Shown: piece by piece, positions 37,601-52,946 of the stretch
How positions within the stretch are numbered: the stretch's first letter is position 1
Layout: each line of letters opens with the position of its first letter
NCBI RefSeq assembly: GCF_019399895.1
Contig: NC_091874.1
Span: 1,304,501 to 1,368,500 of the forward strand
Direction: 5' to 3'
Length of the DNA stretch: 64,000 nt
Source of the DNA: Cardiocondyla obscurior
Lineage: Eukaryota > Arthropoda > Insecta > Hymenoptera > Formicidae
The notes under the pieces: model-generated
The model's database searches: none
What the model was told of the DNA's origin: nothing
What the model saw: the letters and a program-made list of their open reading frames with translations, nothing else
Program-made: the position numbers and the translations under genes

Positions 37601-40600
37601 TGTCCGCGGTCCCCAAATGAATGGAGCACTACGCCGGGGCCGGTTTATTGGGATTTCGGTTCGAGGATACCCTTCCCGACATCGATTGTATGCATTAATT
37701 CATTCACAATCATATTAATTTAATTAAATTTGTAAAAAATAAAAAAAAATCTTTTTACATTTTATCATTGAAAAGCAAAAACGCGCACGATGTTATTGTA
37801 CCATATACTCTTAATTGTTCTTTTATTATCATTTTTTTTTTATTGTTGAGCGTTTTGACGGGCCGACCAAGTGAAACCGCGGAGGAACTCCGAGGCCGAA
37901 ATCGCGCGAAACTTTTTCACTCCGTATCGTCGTTCGCCTTCCCACGTCCGCCGTAAAATCGCGCGGTGCGGTTGTGAAAACGATCGCGGCGGCGATTGGA
38001 GACGTGACGGCGACGAAGTTCCCAGAGTCCGCGGAGATGCGAGAAACGTCGAAGCCGAGTCTCACGAAAGGTGAAACGCATCGCGCGGCGGCATTAAAAG
38101 GCCACGCATGGCCATGCGCGCCTGAGAAATACTCTCGAAAACGCGCGGCGGGGGAACGGGAAGGCAACCCGGCGAGCGTGGAATCCGCGAGTGTCCAGGC
38201 TACCGCATGTCAAGAGGCGAGATGCAGCTGTACGTTCGCGGACCTATAACTGCACGCCTGTATGATTTATTTTGATCGAAAAATTGGGGAAAGGGGTTAT
38301 TTTTTCCCGTGAAAAGAAGCGCGGATGAAAAAGGGACGGGTGGGACAGGTCAACTCTCTCTCTAGGACCTGTTTGCTTGTTCCCTCAATGGACAATGTCC
38401 TGCTGGCGGGCTTACAAAGGGCGACCCGCGGGTCTCGAGATCCTCCCACGATACGCATGTGGAGCGACGGATCGCGAGAGCGAGCGAGACCGCGGACGTC
38501 TACGCGCGAGAGGGACAGCCTGCGCCCCATTCAGAATCCGTGAGAACCAGATTTCATATTTCTCATAACCGTCCGGCCGCCAAGCGATGGAACACGGCGG
38601 AACGTAGTTTTCTAGCGGCTCCGATCTCCCCGAGGCCTTTCTGATATCCAATGTGGTCACTGATTTCACCCGTTTGTTCGGGACACATTCTCGCGGCTCC
38701 GACCTGAGATCGAGCCGATATTTTCGTACGATTCTGACGATACGCTCTACTTTCCGAGGAGGGCACTGTTCCGCCCGTAGATTTATCGAGCACAAAAGCA
38801 GTCTCCCGCGGGGTGTTAGAAAAGCTTTTCTCTCAACGTAGTAAATTCGTATTTAATATTATCATTATTCTTGAAAAAAAAAAAGAAAAAAAAAACAAAA
38901 AAAATTTTTTTAAGTATAAATAAAGACGACTGTAAAAAAAATTGAAAGACGTGATTCAAAATCTCGGGGAAATTACCTGCGCGTTCTAGTTTAACACACC
39001 CTCGTTCCTCGGCGCGGGGTCAATGACGGCTTAAAAAAACGTTCGGCCTCCATTTCGCTTGAAAAGAGAAAACCCGTTAGAGGTACCGTTCGCGATATCG
39101 AAGATACAGGGGGAGGTCGTTGGATTGAAAAAGGTGGGCAAAGAAATTCGAGGAAACCTACGACGAAATATAAAAAAAATCGATCCGCTTGTGAGAGCGA
39201 GGTCGATGGACCTTTAGATCTCGCCATCGGTCTGTCTCAAATGCAGCTCGTTGTTCACAAACGGATTCGTTTTTCTACTCGGCCTTGTTTTTTTTTTTTT
39301 TTTTCACGACACACACGCGGACGAGGATGCTGCAGGGTGGAAAGGCCCCGACAAGAGAGAGAGAAAGAGAGAAAAAAAACGACCTACGCACTGGGCGCCA
39401 TTTTAGATCCTTTGTATGTAGCCGAACGGGAACGCACGGCGGTGGAACATGTCCGGGGGTTAACTCGAAAAACTCTTCGACCCCGCGAGAAAAACTCGGC
39501 GGCGAAGGGAGGAGAGAGGCAGGAGAGAGAAAAAGGAAAAGGGCAGAGAGACGGAAGAAAGAGAGAGAAAGAGTAAGAAAACGTGGAAAAAGAGGACGAT
39601 CAAATATAAAGGTGGAGGGGTTCGTATAAAAATTGCCCCCTCCATTGGCGCGCATGCCGGTAGGTCCTTTCTATTCTTCTGATATCCTGTGTCGGGGCCC
39701 TTGGCTGGCCCTGTACGCGCCCCGATACTCCAGTCAGCGTCTAAGCATGGGCGAAATGAGATCTCGTGCACGGCAATGAAAATCGACCCGCGTCCCCCGA
39801 AGATCAAACGAGAGCGTCGCCCGCGAGGACGGAGGGCCCCGCTGAAACGGCGACTTCGTGTTGCTTTCAATCAAGTTCGCGAACACGCGGTGGATCCCCC
39901 GCGATTGACTCCGCCAGTGAATCCCGCTCAAATAGGAATATTCGGATACGTAACGTAATAACTGACGCAGGACGACGGGCAATGGCGCACAAAGGTAATT
40001 ACGGTCGATGCGAGCGAAGTCGGCAGTTTCCGAGCAAGCGGCGTTATCTCTTATCGGGCGCGATTTGCGCAAGACATAAATACAGCGCCGATAACTAGAT
40101 AACCTGCGGCGAAGAAGTCGCGGGAGTTACGTGAATACGATTTCGCTACCGAGATACATAATTCGGCATGGTAATTTAGCCTCCGAAGGTCCTAAGCTAT
40201 TTCATTAAACCTTCAAATTCCTTGCACGAAAAACCTATGCGTGTACACAGCCTGCGTTCGTGTGCGGGCCATCCCGGTCCTCTAAAGGTTAGAAAACGGT
40301 TTCCATATGAATCTTATCACGATTGCTCGTGATAAAGAGATGTTTACGATTTCACGCTCAGATTCGGCACAATTTTCTTCAACTTGTCACAAAATATTGT
40401 TATGCTGCTTGTGATTTAATTAAAATAAAATTTTGTAAGTGTAGAGTAAAAAAAAAAAAAAAAACGACCGCGCTACCGATAATTAAATTACAATAAATCA
40501 CGCGCGACAGAATAATTTTGTTTTTTTTTTTCTTTTTTGTTTTCACCGCGGAAGTACGACGTGCTAGATGAACGGCGCGACGACGTTCTATTATGGATAA

Positions 40601-43600
40601 AACGGTGTTTGCGATCGCGGGATCTGTCCATCTCGCGCGCGTCGATGTGACGTGCACCGGGAATCTATCCGTTTTCCGGATCGGTTTCCGTATTTCGCCG
40701 GGAGATCGGCTGCCACGCACGTCGCGGCGACGGCGGCGGCGTCCAATGCCTCCTCGATCGACGAAGGAAATTGCCGCGACCCAATACTAATGGATAATGG
40801 AATTATTGGTTACGGTCGGGACTCGCCCTGGGGATGATCGTAATTCAATTGCTCCGATGTGTCCTCTGGACGTTTTGACAGGACGGATGTCCTAACAAGG
40901 ATACCGCCCCGGGATATGTTCGCCCGCTTCTCCGCGTGCAGACGGTGTGCGTTCGCGTGGATCTAACGAAAATGTCGTGGAGGAAAAAAAAAAAAAAAGA
41001 AAAGCCGATGAGCCGCACGGCTGCTCTCCCAACGATGATCGAACGTAAGAATTACCGTAGACACTTTAATGACGACTTTAATATCCTTATCGCGAAAATT
41101 GGAGACGACAACTTTCGCTACGACTCGCGGGCAAATAACTCTGCTTGCCTAGCAATTCCAGTAAGAAGTGTTTGTACTTGAAAAAATTTTAATTAAATAA
41201 AAACTCAACTTTTAACTCTTAATCAATATCGCGGAGTCGCGATACCTGGATTGAATTAATTTTCAAGAATCGGATTTCACGTTGGACGTTAAACGAGCGA
41301 CAGAGTCGTCGACGCAAACCGTCGTCGAGGAGTTGATCTTCCGACTTGATCTGGCGTATCTTAATAAGGGCATAAAAAGGAAAATTAATGTGGAAAACTA
41401 ATAACCTCGGGACATTTCCCGCAGAGATTCCGGTACGCGTCCTTCCCACTCGTAGATGGAAATTACGAGGACGCCGGCAATAGAGGGGCCACCGGGGCTC
41501 GGTGATCGCAACATTACGGATGTATAGGCCAATTTGTAAGCAATCCAACTTAGATTCGCCGGGCAATATTATATTTTTACGTTATCTTCTTTCCCGGCAG
41601 TTCACATCCTCTCTCCCGCCCCCTTTCCCCCCCCTCCCTGTTTCTCGTATACGTGATTCTGTCCAGATGCAACCGCGTTCATTTTTATGCGGCAAGTAAT
41701 TGTCGTCATCAAACTCGGAAATGTGCTCGCGTCGTAGGTTCGTGCACGATCTGATATTTCCCGTATATTGATAATGATACCTGATAATGAAATATCCCTC
41801 TTGTTTTTGACAGAGTTTTGTCGCATCAAAACGCTTATTTCGGAATATATATTTTAAAATTATAAAGTATTTTAAAATTAACGCATTGTAAAATTATCAC
41901 CAAAATTCTAAATACTTATATTTCCATTTTAGTAACGTTTATTTATCGCGGCTTTTAGTACCGTCGTTCTAACAATTTTTGAACAACTAAGGAAGGGGAT
42001 CATGTAGCATTTGCTGACGCTAAAGAATCGCGATATATAACTGAACGCGGGGGTCAGGCCGCGTAAAAAGTGACGACGCTAAACGAAGCTTGAAGACGCA
42101 CGCGAATAAATAGGCGGGTGATTTATGAAGTGGCGAGGAGACACGTGTCTACCCCAGTCCTACCTCCTCCTTCGCTCACCTTAAGCTCGCGAGGCCTTGC
42201 CGGTCCTCGCGCAGGGGTTGCGGAGGGTTCTCCGCGCTGCCGACAGTTTTGACCCAACATCTGCCCCCGAAAAAACAAAAGTCCATTGTCGCTAACGACC
42301 GGTCGCGCGTCTCTTGTTTCTAACCGAGCGCTTTTGAATCGTAGGCGAATAACGGATCTCAGAGAGGCCCGAGGTCCATTCAAACGATTCGCCGTTTCTT
42401 TCTTTCGCTCTCGCTCGTCGTATCCAGCTCTCGACCAAATTACGTCTTTTTTTTCCCTTTCTTTTTTTATTATTATTTTTTTTTGTTGTCGGCGAGAGAA
42501 TCAAGACGCAACCGGGCGTCACCTTACCTCACAAAGTTTCTATCGAAAATTTTATCGGAAACTTTTACCGTCGTTACTTCGCTTCACCTCTTCCCGTCGC
42601 GTTCGACTGTCGACGACAATCTTCTCGGACGAGCGCGATTAAAATCTTGCGTTCCGAGACGAAGAATGCGGGACGCCGCAATTGTCCCGTCCGCACATGA
42701 ATCTCGACACGCCGAGGCTCCAGCAACTTATCTCGCTTCCTGCTATCGTCATTCTTCCGGTGAAAAGCGAAAGGACAGGAAGAAAAAAGTTTCGCGGCTT
42801 GGCCGGACCGATTTTGAATGGCAAAGGGCCGAGAAATAGATTCTTATCGGAATCTCCCGATAGACCGGAGAGACGTGCACGAAAACATTCTCGGCTTGTC
42901 GAGGTAATACATCGGAGCGCGATTATTTATTTCTCAAAATGTAAATGAAAAATTAACAGATACGAGTGAAAAAATTTTTTAACAATTTCTCGTGATTAAA
43001 AACAAAATTAATTAAATGTATGCGAAATAGTTCTAATCTAAGTAAAAGTAGGCCGACTATAACTTAAGTTCAACCCACCGGGGTGTAACTCACGTCCTAA
43101 AGGGTTGAAACGTATTCGAGTTTGCGCCCTGGCCAATGGTCAAGCGAGCTCCGCCCAGAAAGAATCGAACGCTGTCGGCGCACTGACGAAGGGTAAGAAA
43201 CGAAAGAAGGAGATAGCAGCGGTGGCCAGGAGTCAGCAAACAGGGGTTGGTTTAAGTTAAAGGCAAAAAGATTGCAAAAAAAAAAAAAGAAAAAAAAACG
43301 CGCAAGAAAGAGAAGCGGAGATCCCTCGAGGAGAGCGGCGACGAGGACGAGATGAAGATATGTCGCGAGAACGGAGACAAAGGGAGAAACTCGGAGGACG
43401 AGACAGGCGCCACGGGGGTGAGGAAGGGCGCAGGAAGAACGACCGCTAACGCGGTGGGGGTGGTTTTTCTTGTTTCGTCGCGAAAACCGGCGTCCCCATT
43501 CGGATTGATACGGATACTTAACTCGATGAGGGAAAGATCGATGTATGAAACTTCTGCCAATCTCTATGTTAATGCGCGAAACGCACGAGAGAAAGGACGT

Positions 43601-46600
43601 CGCGGAGAGCTCCGCAGTTTCTCGTGAAGAGCACTCAAAAGTGAATTGTTACGTCTGCGGCTGACCTCGGGCCCTCCGTTTCTCGGACGACGGTGAATTA
43701 TAACGGTTACGTAAGAGGAAATTAGTCCTGTTTGTTACGAGGAAAGTTCGCTCGCCCAGATTAGGCGAATACCGTCTGCGGTCTATTTATCGTCGAAAGG
43801 AATTGAATCGTGAAAATGAAAAAGAAACGCGACTTATCGAAATTTTAAAAGGGATCTCTTTACGTAAATATATATATTTTTTTTTATCGTCTGTATTATG
43901 AATGCCTTCCCAAGTTTGATTTTCTTCATTCAATTAACTAACATACATCTACACATGCACGCATAAATTTTATGACTACTGGCAAAACGAAACGCTCATA
44001 GAATCGTTCGTTTTGATATCTCATCACCGGAATTATGGCTGCAGTCAGTTAATAGGTATCATAAATTGTAATGATTAATACCCCGCCGTGAATAATGCGC
44101 GAGACATATGTCTACACTTGGTTATGTAATGGTATCTATAACGCGTACATATTGATAGTAAAAGCCGATACTCACCGCTTTCACAATTCGTAATCGGAGT
44201 TGAGATATGACAATTAGATTTTTTTTAATAACTTTTGTTATAGTAAAATATTAGCATAACGTATATTAAAAAATATTTAACGTCAATTATTTTTATTATA
44301 TCAATTAAGAATTTAGAAACGACTAATATTCATGATAAAGTTACTTCCTAGCTCGCTTAATAAAAATTCCGGCGCATCTAAACGAGACATATATCCCTCT
44401 CTGTTGTAGCGGAAACCTCGCAAAGCACCACGTCCCCAGACACCGTCCAATGCGGGGGCTGCAGGGCGTCGTACCCCCTCGGAGAAATTGTCCGGTTCAT
44501 CGAGCACAAGGTCAACCACTGTCGGAGCACCCTCCAGGGTTGTCACAGTCCGCCGGCGACGGCCGCGCCGGAGGACTCCGATCCGGAGGACGCTCTCACC
44601 CTGAAGACCTCCGATCCGGATTCGAAGTTGAATTCGGTGCCCAGCATCTCCGCGCCCATCAACAAGAGAAGCGGCCGACTGGAAAGTCCTCCGACGCCGC
44701 AGGGCCCAGGGCCAGATACCGGAAGTCCGATCGACCTCAAGGCAAGCGCCAGCTCGACGCCGAAGAGACGAACGGAGGCACCGGACGAGGACAAGGAAGA
44801 TCTTCCGAAGAAGCAGAAAACCGAATCCGTGGACGCCGATACAAACACGGTCAATTCTGGTAAATTCACACGTCTTTTTCTTTCCTAATTATTATGTATT
44901 TAATTACTGAAGCAACGACTAAATCTTGGGGTGCTTTCGTCAATTGATTCGCGTCGCGAAGAGAGATACGTAACGTGACCCGGCTATCAAATAAATTCAA
45001 GTTCCAATTTCGTGCTCTGCTATCGCATCATAGATTCCGAATTTGGCAGTGATCAGAGCGAGAAAACACGCCAGATTTTCTGATCGTATCGAGGTAGCTA
45101 ACGTGCCGTTCCGAAATCTTTCTGGTTTGGCGAATCGTTGGTTTGTTCGAAAGGGGCGGTGGAGGATATTTTAAAGTACAGTTATACGGGGGCTGCCATG
45201 TGATGTCGAAACCTGGCCGAACGAACACGAACAATAGCTCGGTGGATTCGATTTTTGAATTTAAACCGCCCGCTCGGAGATTGGGGTGAACCTGCCCCTC
45301 GTGTCCCCTTCCCCTTCCCCCCGCTGCTTCTCTGACCGCCTTTTGTCGGAGAGTACATTGTCGTACGTCGAAGGGTTTAACGCGCGAGCGTTCTCGTTTG
45401 GTGACACGAAAGTACTACAATATCTTCGGATTATTTTACGCGACATCGAAACAAAGTTGAAAACTCGCGCTGTTCGTCTTTAACTCTTCTTGTTACTCGC
45501 AATTTATATATTTAAATTATACGTACGTTCAAGCGTTAATATTAAAAAAAAAAAAAATAAATAAAAAAGAACATAATTAAAAATTAGAAAAAGAGAACAG
45601 AGAGATAGCGAATTTTATAATTGCAATAAATAATCTAAGTTCTAAAAAAAAAAAAAAATCTGTATCGAAGAACGTAAATTTGTAACGCGTCGAGAAACAA
45701 AGGCGATTGTCGCGGACGAACATAATTGTCTCTCTCGAGAAACAGCACGAGAACGGCAGTAGCTCGCGTACCGGTGTCTCTTTAAAGTTTCATCACGCTT
45801 CGGGGCGCTCGCTCCGAGCCCCCTCCCCCCCTCCCCCTTTCGCTAGCTACACGTTCCAGCAACGAGATAGAGAGTTAACCCTTTCCGAACTGGTCCACGA
45901 CCGTAAGAATACTTCTCGCTCGTGCGCTCATCCCGCTCCCGTCCGCCGGTTAAGCCCCTTTTGTCGCCTTTTTTTTTGCCGGACTTTTTGCTACCGGACA
46001 ACCACGTCGAAAAGCCCAATTAGAATCGTCCTATTGTTCGGCCACGTGGTCCGCACGAGCCGTCCACGCGAGAGCGTGCCCATATGGGCGGACGTGCACC
46101 GCGCCGGTGTTAGATGATCGAGTCCCGAGCGGTTACGTGCGAACAGGTAAAGCGGCGCGTATCAGAAACAGCGCACGTGGGGTAACATCGACAGGATGTG
46201 CCCGAACCCTCGGCACTCGGGGTATTGTACAATTCCCTTCCAATGATTCTGGTATATTATCTCTTTCGACTGTCCAGCATACCGAAAAGCAGTTGACGAT
46301 ACGAGATAATATTTTATTTTATTTATTTATTTATTTTTTGTTTTGTTTTTAATATTATCCAGAAAGCTTTTTTATGTCGTTGTTTGGGCCCAGGGAAAAA
46401 TGCGCGCTTAAAACAATCCGTGATTTCGAGAAGATCCGGTTATACGCGAATATTGAAAGTAATCAGTGCACGCTGCAAGAGAGAACGGCGCGTGAGAACC
46501 GTGACGAACGATATGTGTTCGGAGGAAGGCCCGTGGCAGGCTGGCGAAGGAAAAGGCGGGCGGCGAAAAAGGAGCGATAATCCGTCGAAATTGACACCAA

Positions 46601-49600
46601 CCCGCGCTCCCGGTGAGATGCAGATTTGATCTATCTGTCACGTTTGTCTGGGAATATTAATTCTCGTCCGTGGGCGAGGTTTTTCTCTGGCAGCTTTATG
46701 GCTCCTTTCCGACCCACCCGCCGTTTCCTCTCGCCGTTCTTTCCTTCCCAAGTAAAGTCGCCGAGTCCCCGGACCGCCCGAGGTGAACGGAGAATTGCTT
46801 GCGAATTGGCTGTTGCTCGAGGGTTTCGGGATCCTACAACTTTCGCGTCCTTCATCCTTCCCGTTTCCTCCGTTTCTCGCGGAAGGAAGTCGACAAGAAC
46901 GGCGTGCGAGCGATACGCCTAAAAACCGACGTCAAAAACTTTTTCGGCCATATATCACGTGTATCGCCGGAACCAACTGCCCTCCTCCTGCTCCTCGTAT
47001 TTTGCTTTGTTGCTGTCTCGTATTTTAGTTGGTTATTTAAATACGTAATATGAAATTTAATCCCGCATGTTTTGCAAATATATACTTTGATCGATCGAGT
47101 TACGGAAAAAAAAAAATAAAATAAAATAACAGAAACATGAAGTGCTAATTTTTACTTCGGATTTAACTGCTATAGTTTACGCTTTACCTTTTTTTTTTCC
47201 TTCCTCGACAATGACGAGATAGCTGCGCGTTATTCGCTTCCTTGGCACTTATCTCGCGAGCACCCTGTAACAGAAAATCCATGTAAGAGGGAGAACAAGA
47301 GAGAAAGTGGAGGAAGGATGTCATCAAAGCTTACAAAGCTCAAAAGTTCAATATACACGACTTCAGCACGCTGCGACGCGTTTAAATTACCAGGTCGAGT
47401 GGCTTTTTGATTAATTTTTTTCCCTTACATCCTTGTGCCGTAAAACGAGTCCGTCATTCGCGTTTTCTTCTTTCTTTCGCAAGTGTACTGCAAGAAAATC
47501 GACATACCTATAAAGAATCTCTCACGTTAAAGGACAGCCCCGGATTTTTCTTTTTTTTTTTCTTTTTTTTTCAGACTTCTAACGTTCTCGCAGCAAAATG
47601 CGCGTTCTAGCGCTTCGCTTTCATCTCTCGCGATTATGTCGAATCAAACGCGCTCGTGACTATCGTACATTTTTATGTATATAATTTCGTCGCATGTAAT
47701 TTCATTTAACGTTGCCACTTTGTGGAAAAATAAATTCTATTAATAAATTAAAACTCGGGCTCTTCTAAAAAGATTAATAGCGAGCCGCGGCCTATTCGTC
47801 GCAAGACTTGCGGTTTGGACGGACAAACCGAGTAACGAAGGAACATAAAAACACGCGAAGCACGGCATGACTAATCCTACGACGGAATCGTAGTGACCAC
47901 AAGGAGTGTGTTACGTGGCCGTTCAGATATTCGTTTAGCGAGGATGGAATCACGCCGGTCGACGTATTCGCGATTTTAACGGCTTCGGTTCTTTGTCGCG
48001 CGACACTCTGCGGTGGGCTGAACGGGTCGTAAATAAAAATTTACCGTAAAAAAAAACCTGCATGTTATAATTTTACAATTTTGTTTTTTTTTGTTTTTTT
48101 TTTTTTGTTTTTTTTTCCTGGTTTTTTTCATACAACAGCAAAACACGACACGTCGATCGGTGCCTAAATAAATTTAACTTAAATTGCTTTGCAAGTGAGA
48201 TAATTTAATTTTACAATTTCTAAAATAAATTACCTTATCCGAATAATGTCGTTGACAAATGTCAGTTTAATAAACATCGTATACATTTTGTGCAATTTTT
48301 TTTTTTCTTTTTTTTTTTTATTGAGCAATTCGTTTGTTATCAATGCTTTTTGCTACGCGCCGAACACTTCTGGCTACTGCGTGATATTTATCTCAGCTGG
48401 TTATTTAATTAATAGGTCCAGTAAAATGATTAAAATCACCCGCAAACTACCCGCGTGGACATGATCCGCTGTGCGTTGTCCCTTTTAAGTGCAGCCCTTG
48501 TATCGGCGACAAAGTGCATACGTCGCATACGTTAGCTAATCGATATTTTAATATTGTCACACGCCATTCCGGATTAAAGGCCTCCGCCTGTGTTTGTTGC
48601 GCGCGTGCACGTACGTGTACGTCATGACGTCATTGAGCGGCAGATGTGTCCCGTCCAAAAAGATTTCCGAGCGCGGCGCGCGGCGTTCTTTACACGATTA
48701 AAATTCGCTCGTACACACACGATACCGGGTGGAACACTTGCGGCGGCGTGCGCGCGCAAATAATTCCTTTCAGCCCGTATAAATTTTTGCAAAAAAAAAA
48801 AAAAACTTACGCTTTACTCCAGAATTACCGAAAAATTTACAATACCCGCTAATTTAACGTAAGCGTGAAAAATCGTTTCTCGATTTGTACGCGAGTTTGG
48901 CGAAAAATAATTTACTTGTTGAAACATTCGTACTTCAAAACCTAAGCTCAACTTAAAAAAGCCTGCGGCAACGTAGTTTTGAAAAAGATTGATAGAAGGG
49001 AGCTGGGCTCGTGCTAAGTCTCCCGTAAAAGGGTTGAAAGGAAGTATTCGTAGGATGACCGGGACTCAAATCGTTGTTAAACAATGGCGTTCCGAGCGAT
49101 TTGCCCGTAAACGTCGCGTAGGCCAATTTATCGGGCAATTTCTGGAGAAAATCGGTCCGGTCACTACCGACGGAGGGCCGAAGTCTCGTGTGCAGACATA
49201 TTGTTCATTTGATTCCGCTGTCCCTTCTCAGTATAGATCCCCCTTTAATCTTTAAATTTCTCCACCGATATAAGTTATAATTTTAAATATCGTACGCAAG
49301 CTAGCGATATATTCCGCTATTATAAGATTTTATTATGCGAGCCGATACGATTGTGCAACATACATATAATATTGAATCCTCCGTCTTTCTGATAAAAAAA
49401 AGACGCTCGCGATAACGCGGCCCGACTCCGCAGCTAGCCGGTCGTTTCTTGTATCTGTAGACAGGAGTCGTGAAAATCTGAAGAAGTAATCCTAACAGAT
49501 GGCCGCCCGCGAGGTTTGCATATGAAAAGGGCCGCGAATCGATACACCTTTATTATGCTCGAGCACTTGCTTATCTCTCTCTCTCGTCTTTCCCAAGGAG

Positions 49601-50344
49601 TTTTCCCTTCTTGAGGGTGCGTTTCATTTAATGTTTGTAACGCTCTTGAGCGTCATTCTCTCTTAGTAGTTATCATGCTTTTGGCAAAAATAAAACTGCT
49701 AGCGACAAAATTAAAAAAAATTATGCTCCACGTTAACTCGTTTCTATGAGTAAAGTATCAAGGGTATTCTAATTACATTTATCTTTTTTTCGGTTTTATA
49801 TTATATTTCCGAATCAAAACTAACGTTGTGAATCTTTTAGCGATACCGCGTACACAGTTCTCCGCGAACAGGAACTCTGGAATAATTAAGAAAATTATCG
49901 GGAATATCTTGTCTATTTGTTCGCGACTTTCTCCACGTTCTTTCTGCCCATCGAAAAATGACGCGCGTCAATGAGATGAGATTGCGACGAGCGTCGTTCA
50001 TTCCTCGCTGCGACGCGTAAACGCTGCGAGCGTAATCCTGGTGAAAGGTCAGTGAGACGAGGAAGAAAAGTCCCTCGCCCACTGCCGGGCTCGTTATTCT
50101 ACTTAGCACCTTGTTACATGCAACGAAATGTGTTCTATTGTGTATTGTCGTTGAAGTAAACTATCATTTACCCGTTGACGGCGTTGAGTTGTTCCTAATT
50201 TTATTTAAGATTCATTGTTTTCGCATCCTGCTCGTCGTCATCGGATTAATCTCTCAAAGCCGCGCTGTTTCTACGAACCGTTCCCCGAGTAACTTTACGT
50301 CAGTATAAATTTGCAATTGCACAAAAAATAAATAAATAGACAAA

Positions 50345-50375
<31 letters not shown>

Positions 50376-52883
50376 AAAATAAAATAAAATAAAATAAAAG
50401 ACAGAGAAAATAACATTCTCAGATTGCCGAGAATATGGATTCGTGCAGAATCAGTTAAATCGGTGAATATGCACTTGAGCTAAATAAATTAGTAAGTGCA
50501 AAAAATATGTTTCAATCCGAGGACTGTTCGGCTTTAAGACGATCTCGCAGCTTTATTTCTAACAAAGATCTTTCCCTGTCCCGAACGGCCATTTAATTAG
50601 GACCACTTTATTTTCCTGCAGCCTTTTGTCTCCGGCTGACTTTCCCTCCCGTCGCCCAAGTACCGCGAGGCAGTGAGGTACAATGGGGAGGACAGGGCGA
50701 GTCCTGAACTTTTTAATCTCTTACAAGAGGAAGTGTACCCCTGCCCGCTACAACGCGCTCGTATTTATCTCGTCTAAGAAGTTTCTTCCTGAATAATGCC
50801 GCGTGCGTATTTATTCGTCTGCGAGGACGCTCGCGTTCTCAAATTCGACAAGTCCTACGGTCTTGCCAAATGAAAAAGGAAACGGAGTCACGCGGCTTTT
50901 CCGGAAAAGTTTCCTAGCCAAAATGTTTCTTTAACGTTGAGACAGCTTAAGAGTCGTTTCACTCCGCAAAAAATGCCCGCGTTAAAAATTATCATCTCTT
51001 TCGAAGTATCGCGGAAAGTATTTTCATTTAATAAACATTTTGTGCAAAATAAAATGATTGAATTAAGAAATTAAGGAAGTACATTTCACAAATAATTAAT
51101 TGACGTCTTAAGCGATTGTACGTGTTTCTCAGGGCGTAGATTTAATCTTCCTTCGCAGTCCCTAACGTCCGGCATTACGGAGAGAATATGCCGCCCGGAT
51201 AATGTTCCACGGTGCTTTTGCTCGCAAAGTGAGGGTCGCTCTTAAGCACATGGTGCGCGCATCCTCGGCCTTTCTCTCCCTTTTATTTCTTTTTCTTCCG
51301 CACAGTTCTCTCGCACTCTCGGTATCGTGGCGACGTCGAATTAATAAAAAAATCCCGCAGACTCGCTACGTGGGGCGTGAAAAATGGCCGAAAATCTGAT
51401 ATTCCGGATTAAAAACATTGAAATTCAAAACCCGTCCCTCCCGCATCATAAGCTTTCGCGCGCGCCATAGACAGGGAGGGTCGTGAAGTCGTTAAGGGTC
51501 AGTTTCAGCCGCGTGCCATAGTAACCGACCCCCGTTGGCCCAGAACGATCTTCTCCCGCGCCTCGCGCCGATCGTTGTTCGACGGGGATATTATTTTTAA
51601 GCCCCCTGCGACTCGCCGGCAGAAACCGCAATTTGACACAGACGCGCCGTTTGAATTCCGAATTCAATCGGCCGGGTCCGATCTCTCTCCTTCCCGATTC
51701 CGCGAAATTAAGGGTGGCTCGAAAATTGATAGCGTGGCTCGGGGGCATGTACGCGCACATGTTACGCGTGTACGTGCGGGTTTTACGAGGCGCCGTCACA
51801 TGCTCGCGAAATCACCGTGAAGCTTCAAATTCTGTCGTCAGATTATTACGATACATCTACAGCCTTATAATAATCCTATTCGTGGCTGTAACCCATCGAG
51901 TTGTATATTAGCCTCGGTGTAACTCTCTCGCTCGTTCAAAAATCAATTTCAATCTCCAAAATAGTCGAAAATGTAAAAAAAAAGTGGAGAGAACTCCAAC
52001 GTTTAATCTTAATAATATTTAATATTTCTCGAATTTTAATAAAAAGCATTTTTGTGCGTAAGCAATGTGATTCTTAATATCGCGACGTCGACAAATCTGT
52101 TTCAGAGCCAAGGTGGCTGCAGTGCTCGCAATGTTCTCGACGGATGTGTTCGGCGTGGGAGCTTCTTCAGCATATACAGAGCATGCACGGCGCCCGCCTC
52201 TACTGCTCCTCCTCCTCGTCGACGAACTCGTCGTCGAACACCCCGGCGCCTAGTCCACCGACGCCTACGCCGACGCACGCGCATCATTTAAGCCCGCCGA
52301 ATCATCTGAATCTAAGCGGCAAGTCCACCGGAAGTTCCTCGGCGGCGAACTCGTCCGGAGGCACGAATACCAGCGGCAGCAGCGGTGGCCGACAGCAGCT
52401 TCAGACCTCGTCCCTTGTGGGCGATCCCCTCCACAGCTTCTTGAGGCTACCTCAACACTTAGAACGAAGTTTCCCGCCTATGTTCAGGCCCGACTTCCTT
52501 ACCCTGAATCCCTTGGCGGGATACAGAGGTCTCCAGGAACTGCAGACAGCCACGCGAAACCTGCAGAACCTGGGCGATCCTCTTCGCGGCATGGATGGTT
52601 TGAATCTGGGGGATCCATTGGTGCGTAGCTCATTGGATTCTCTAAACAACGCTCGGAATCTGGCAAATCTGGCCGAGCTATCGCATGGTCGCGGCCTCGC
52701 GGGCCAAACTCACCCACCACCACTTGAAGCGAACCTGGATTTTTACTCAGCGCGCCTAAGGAGCCTCGCTAATCCGTCCTTAGGCGCGGCTCCACCTACA
52801 CCTAGCGGTAATTCCACGTCGAATCCCCCTCCTCCACCGGTACCTCCGGTACCAGCGGTCCCTGTCGCCAGCGGTGTTCAACA

Positions 52884-52946
<63 letters not shown>

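Larger units (their letters stand above)
33760..38860 (+). other. BCL11 intron 1, 33.8-38.9 kb
   Basis: Mixed GC-rich, CpG-containing sequence with no recognisable exon. It holds the duplicated half-site element at 34.76-34.88 kb, an A24 tract at 36615-36638, and a pyrimidine-rich block at about 37245-37325. ORFs of 100-180 codons occur but are Arg/Pro/Ser-rich and overlap each other on both strands, as expected for stop-poor CpG-rich DNA. Confidence 0.6.
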
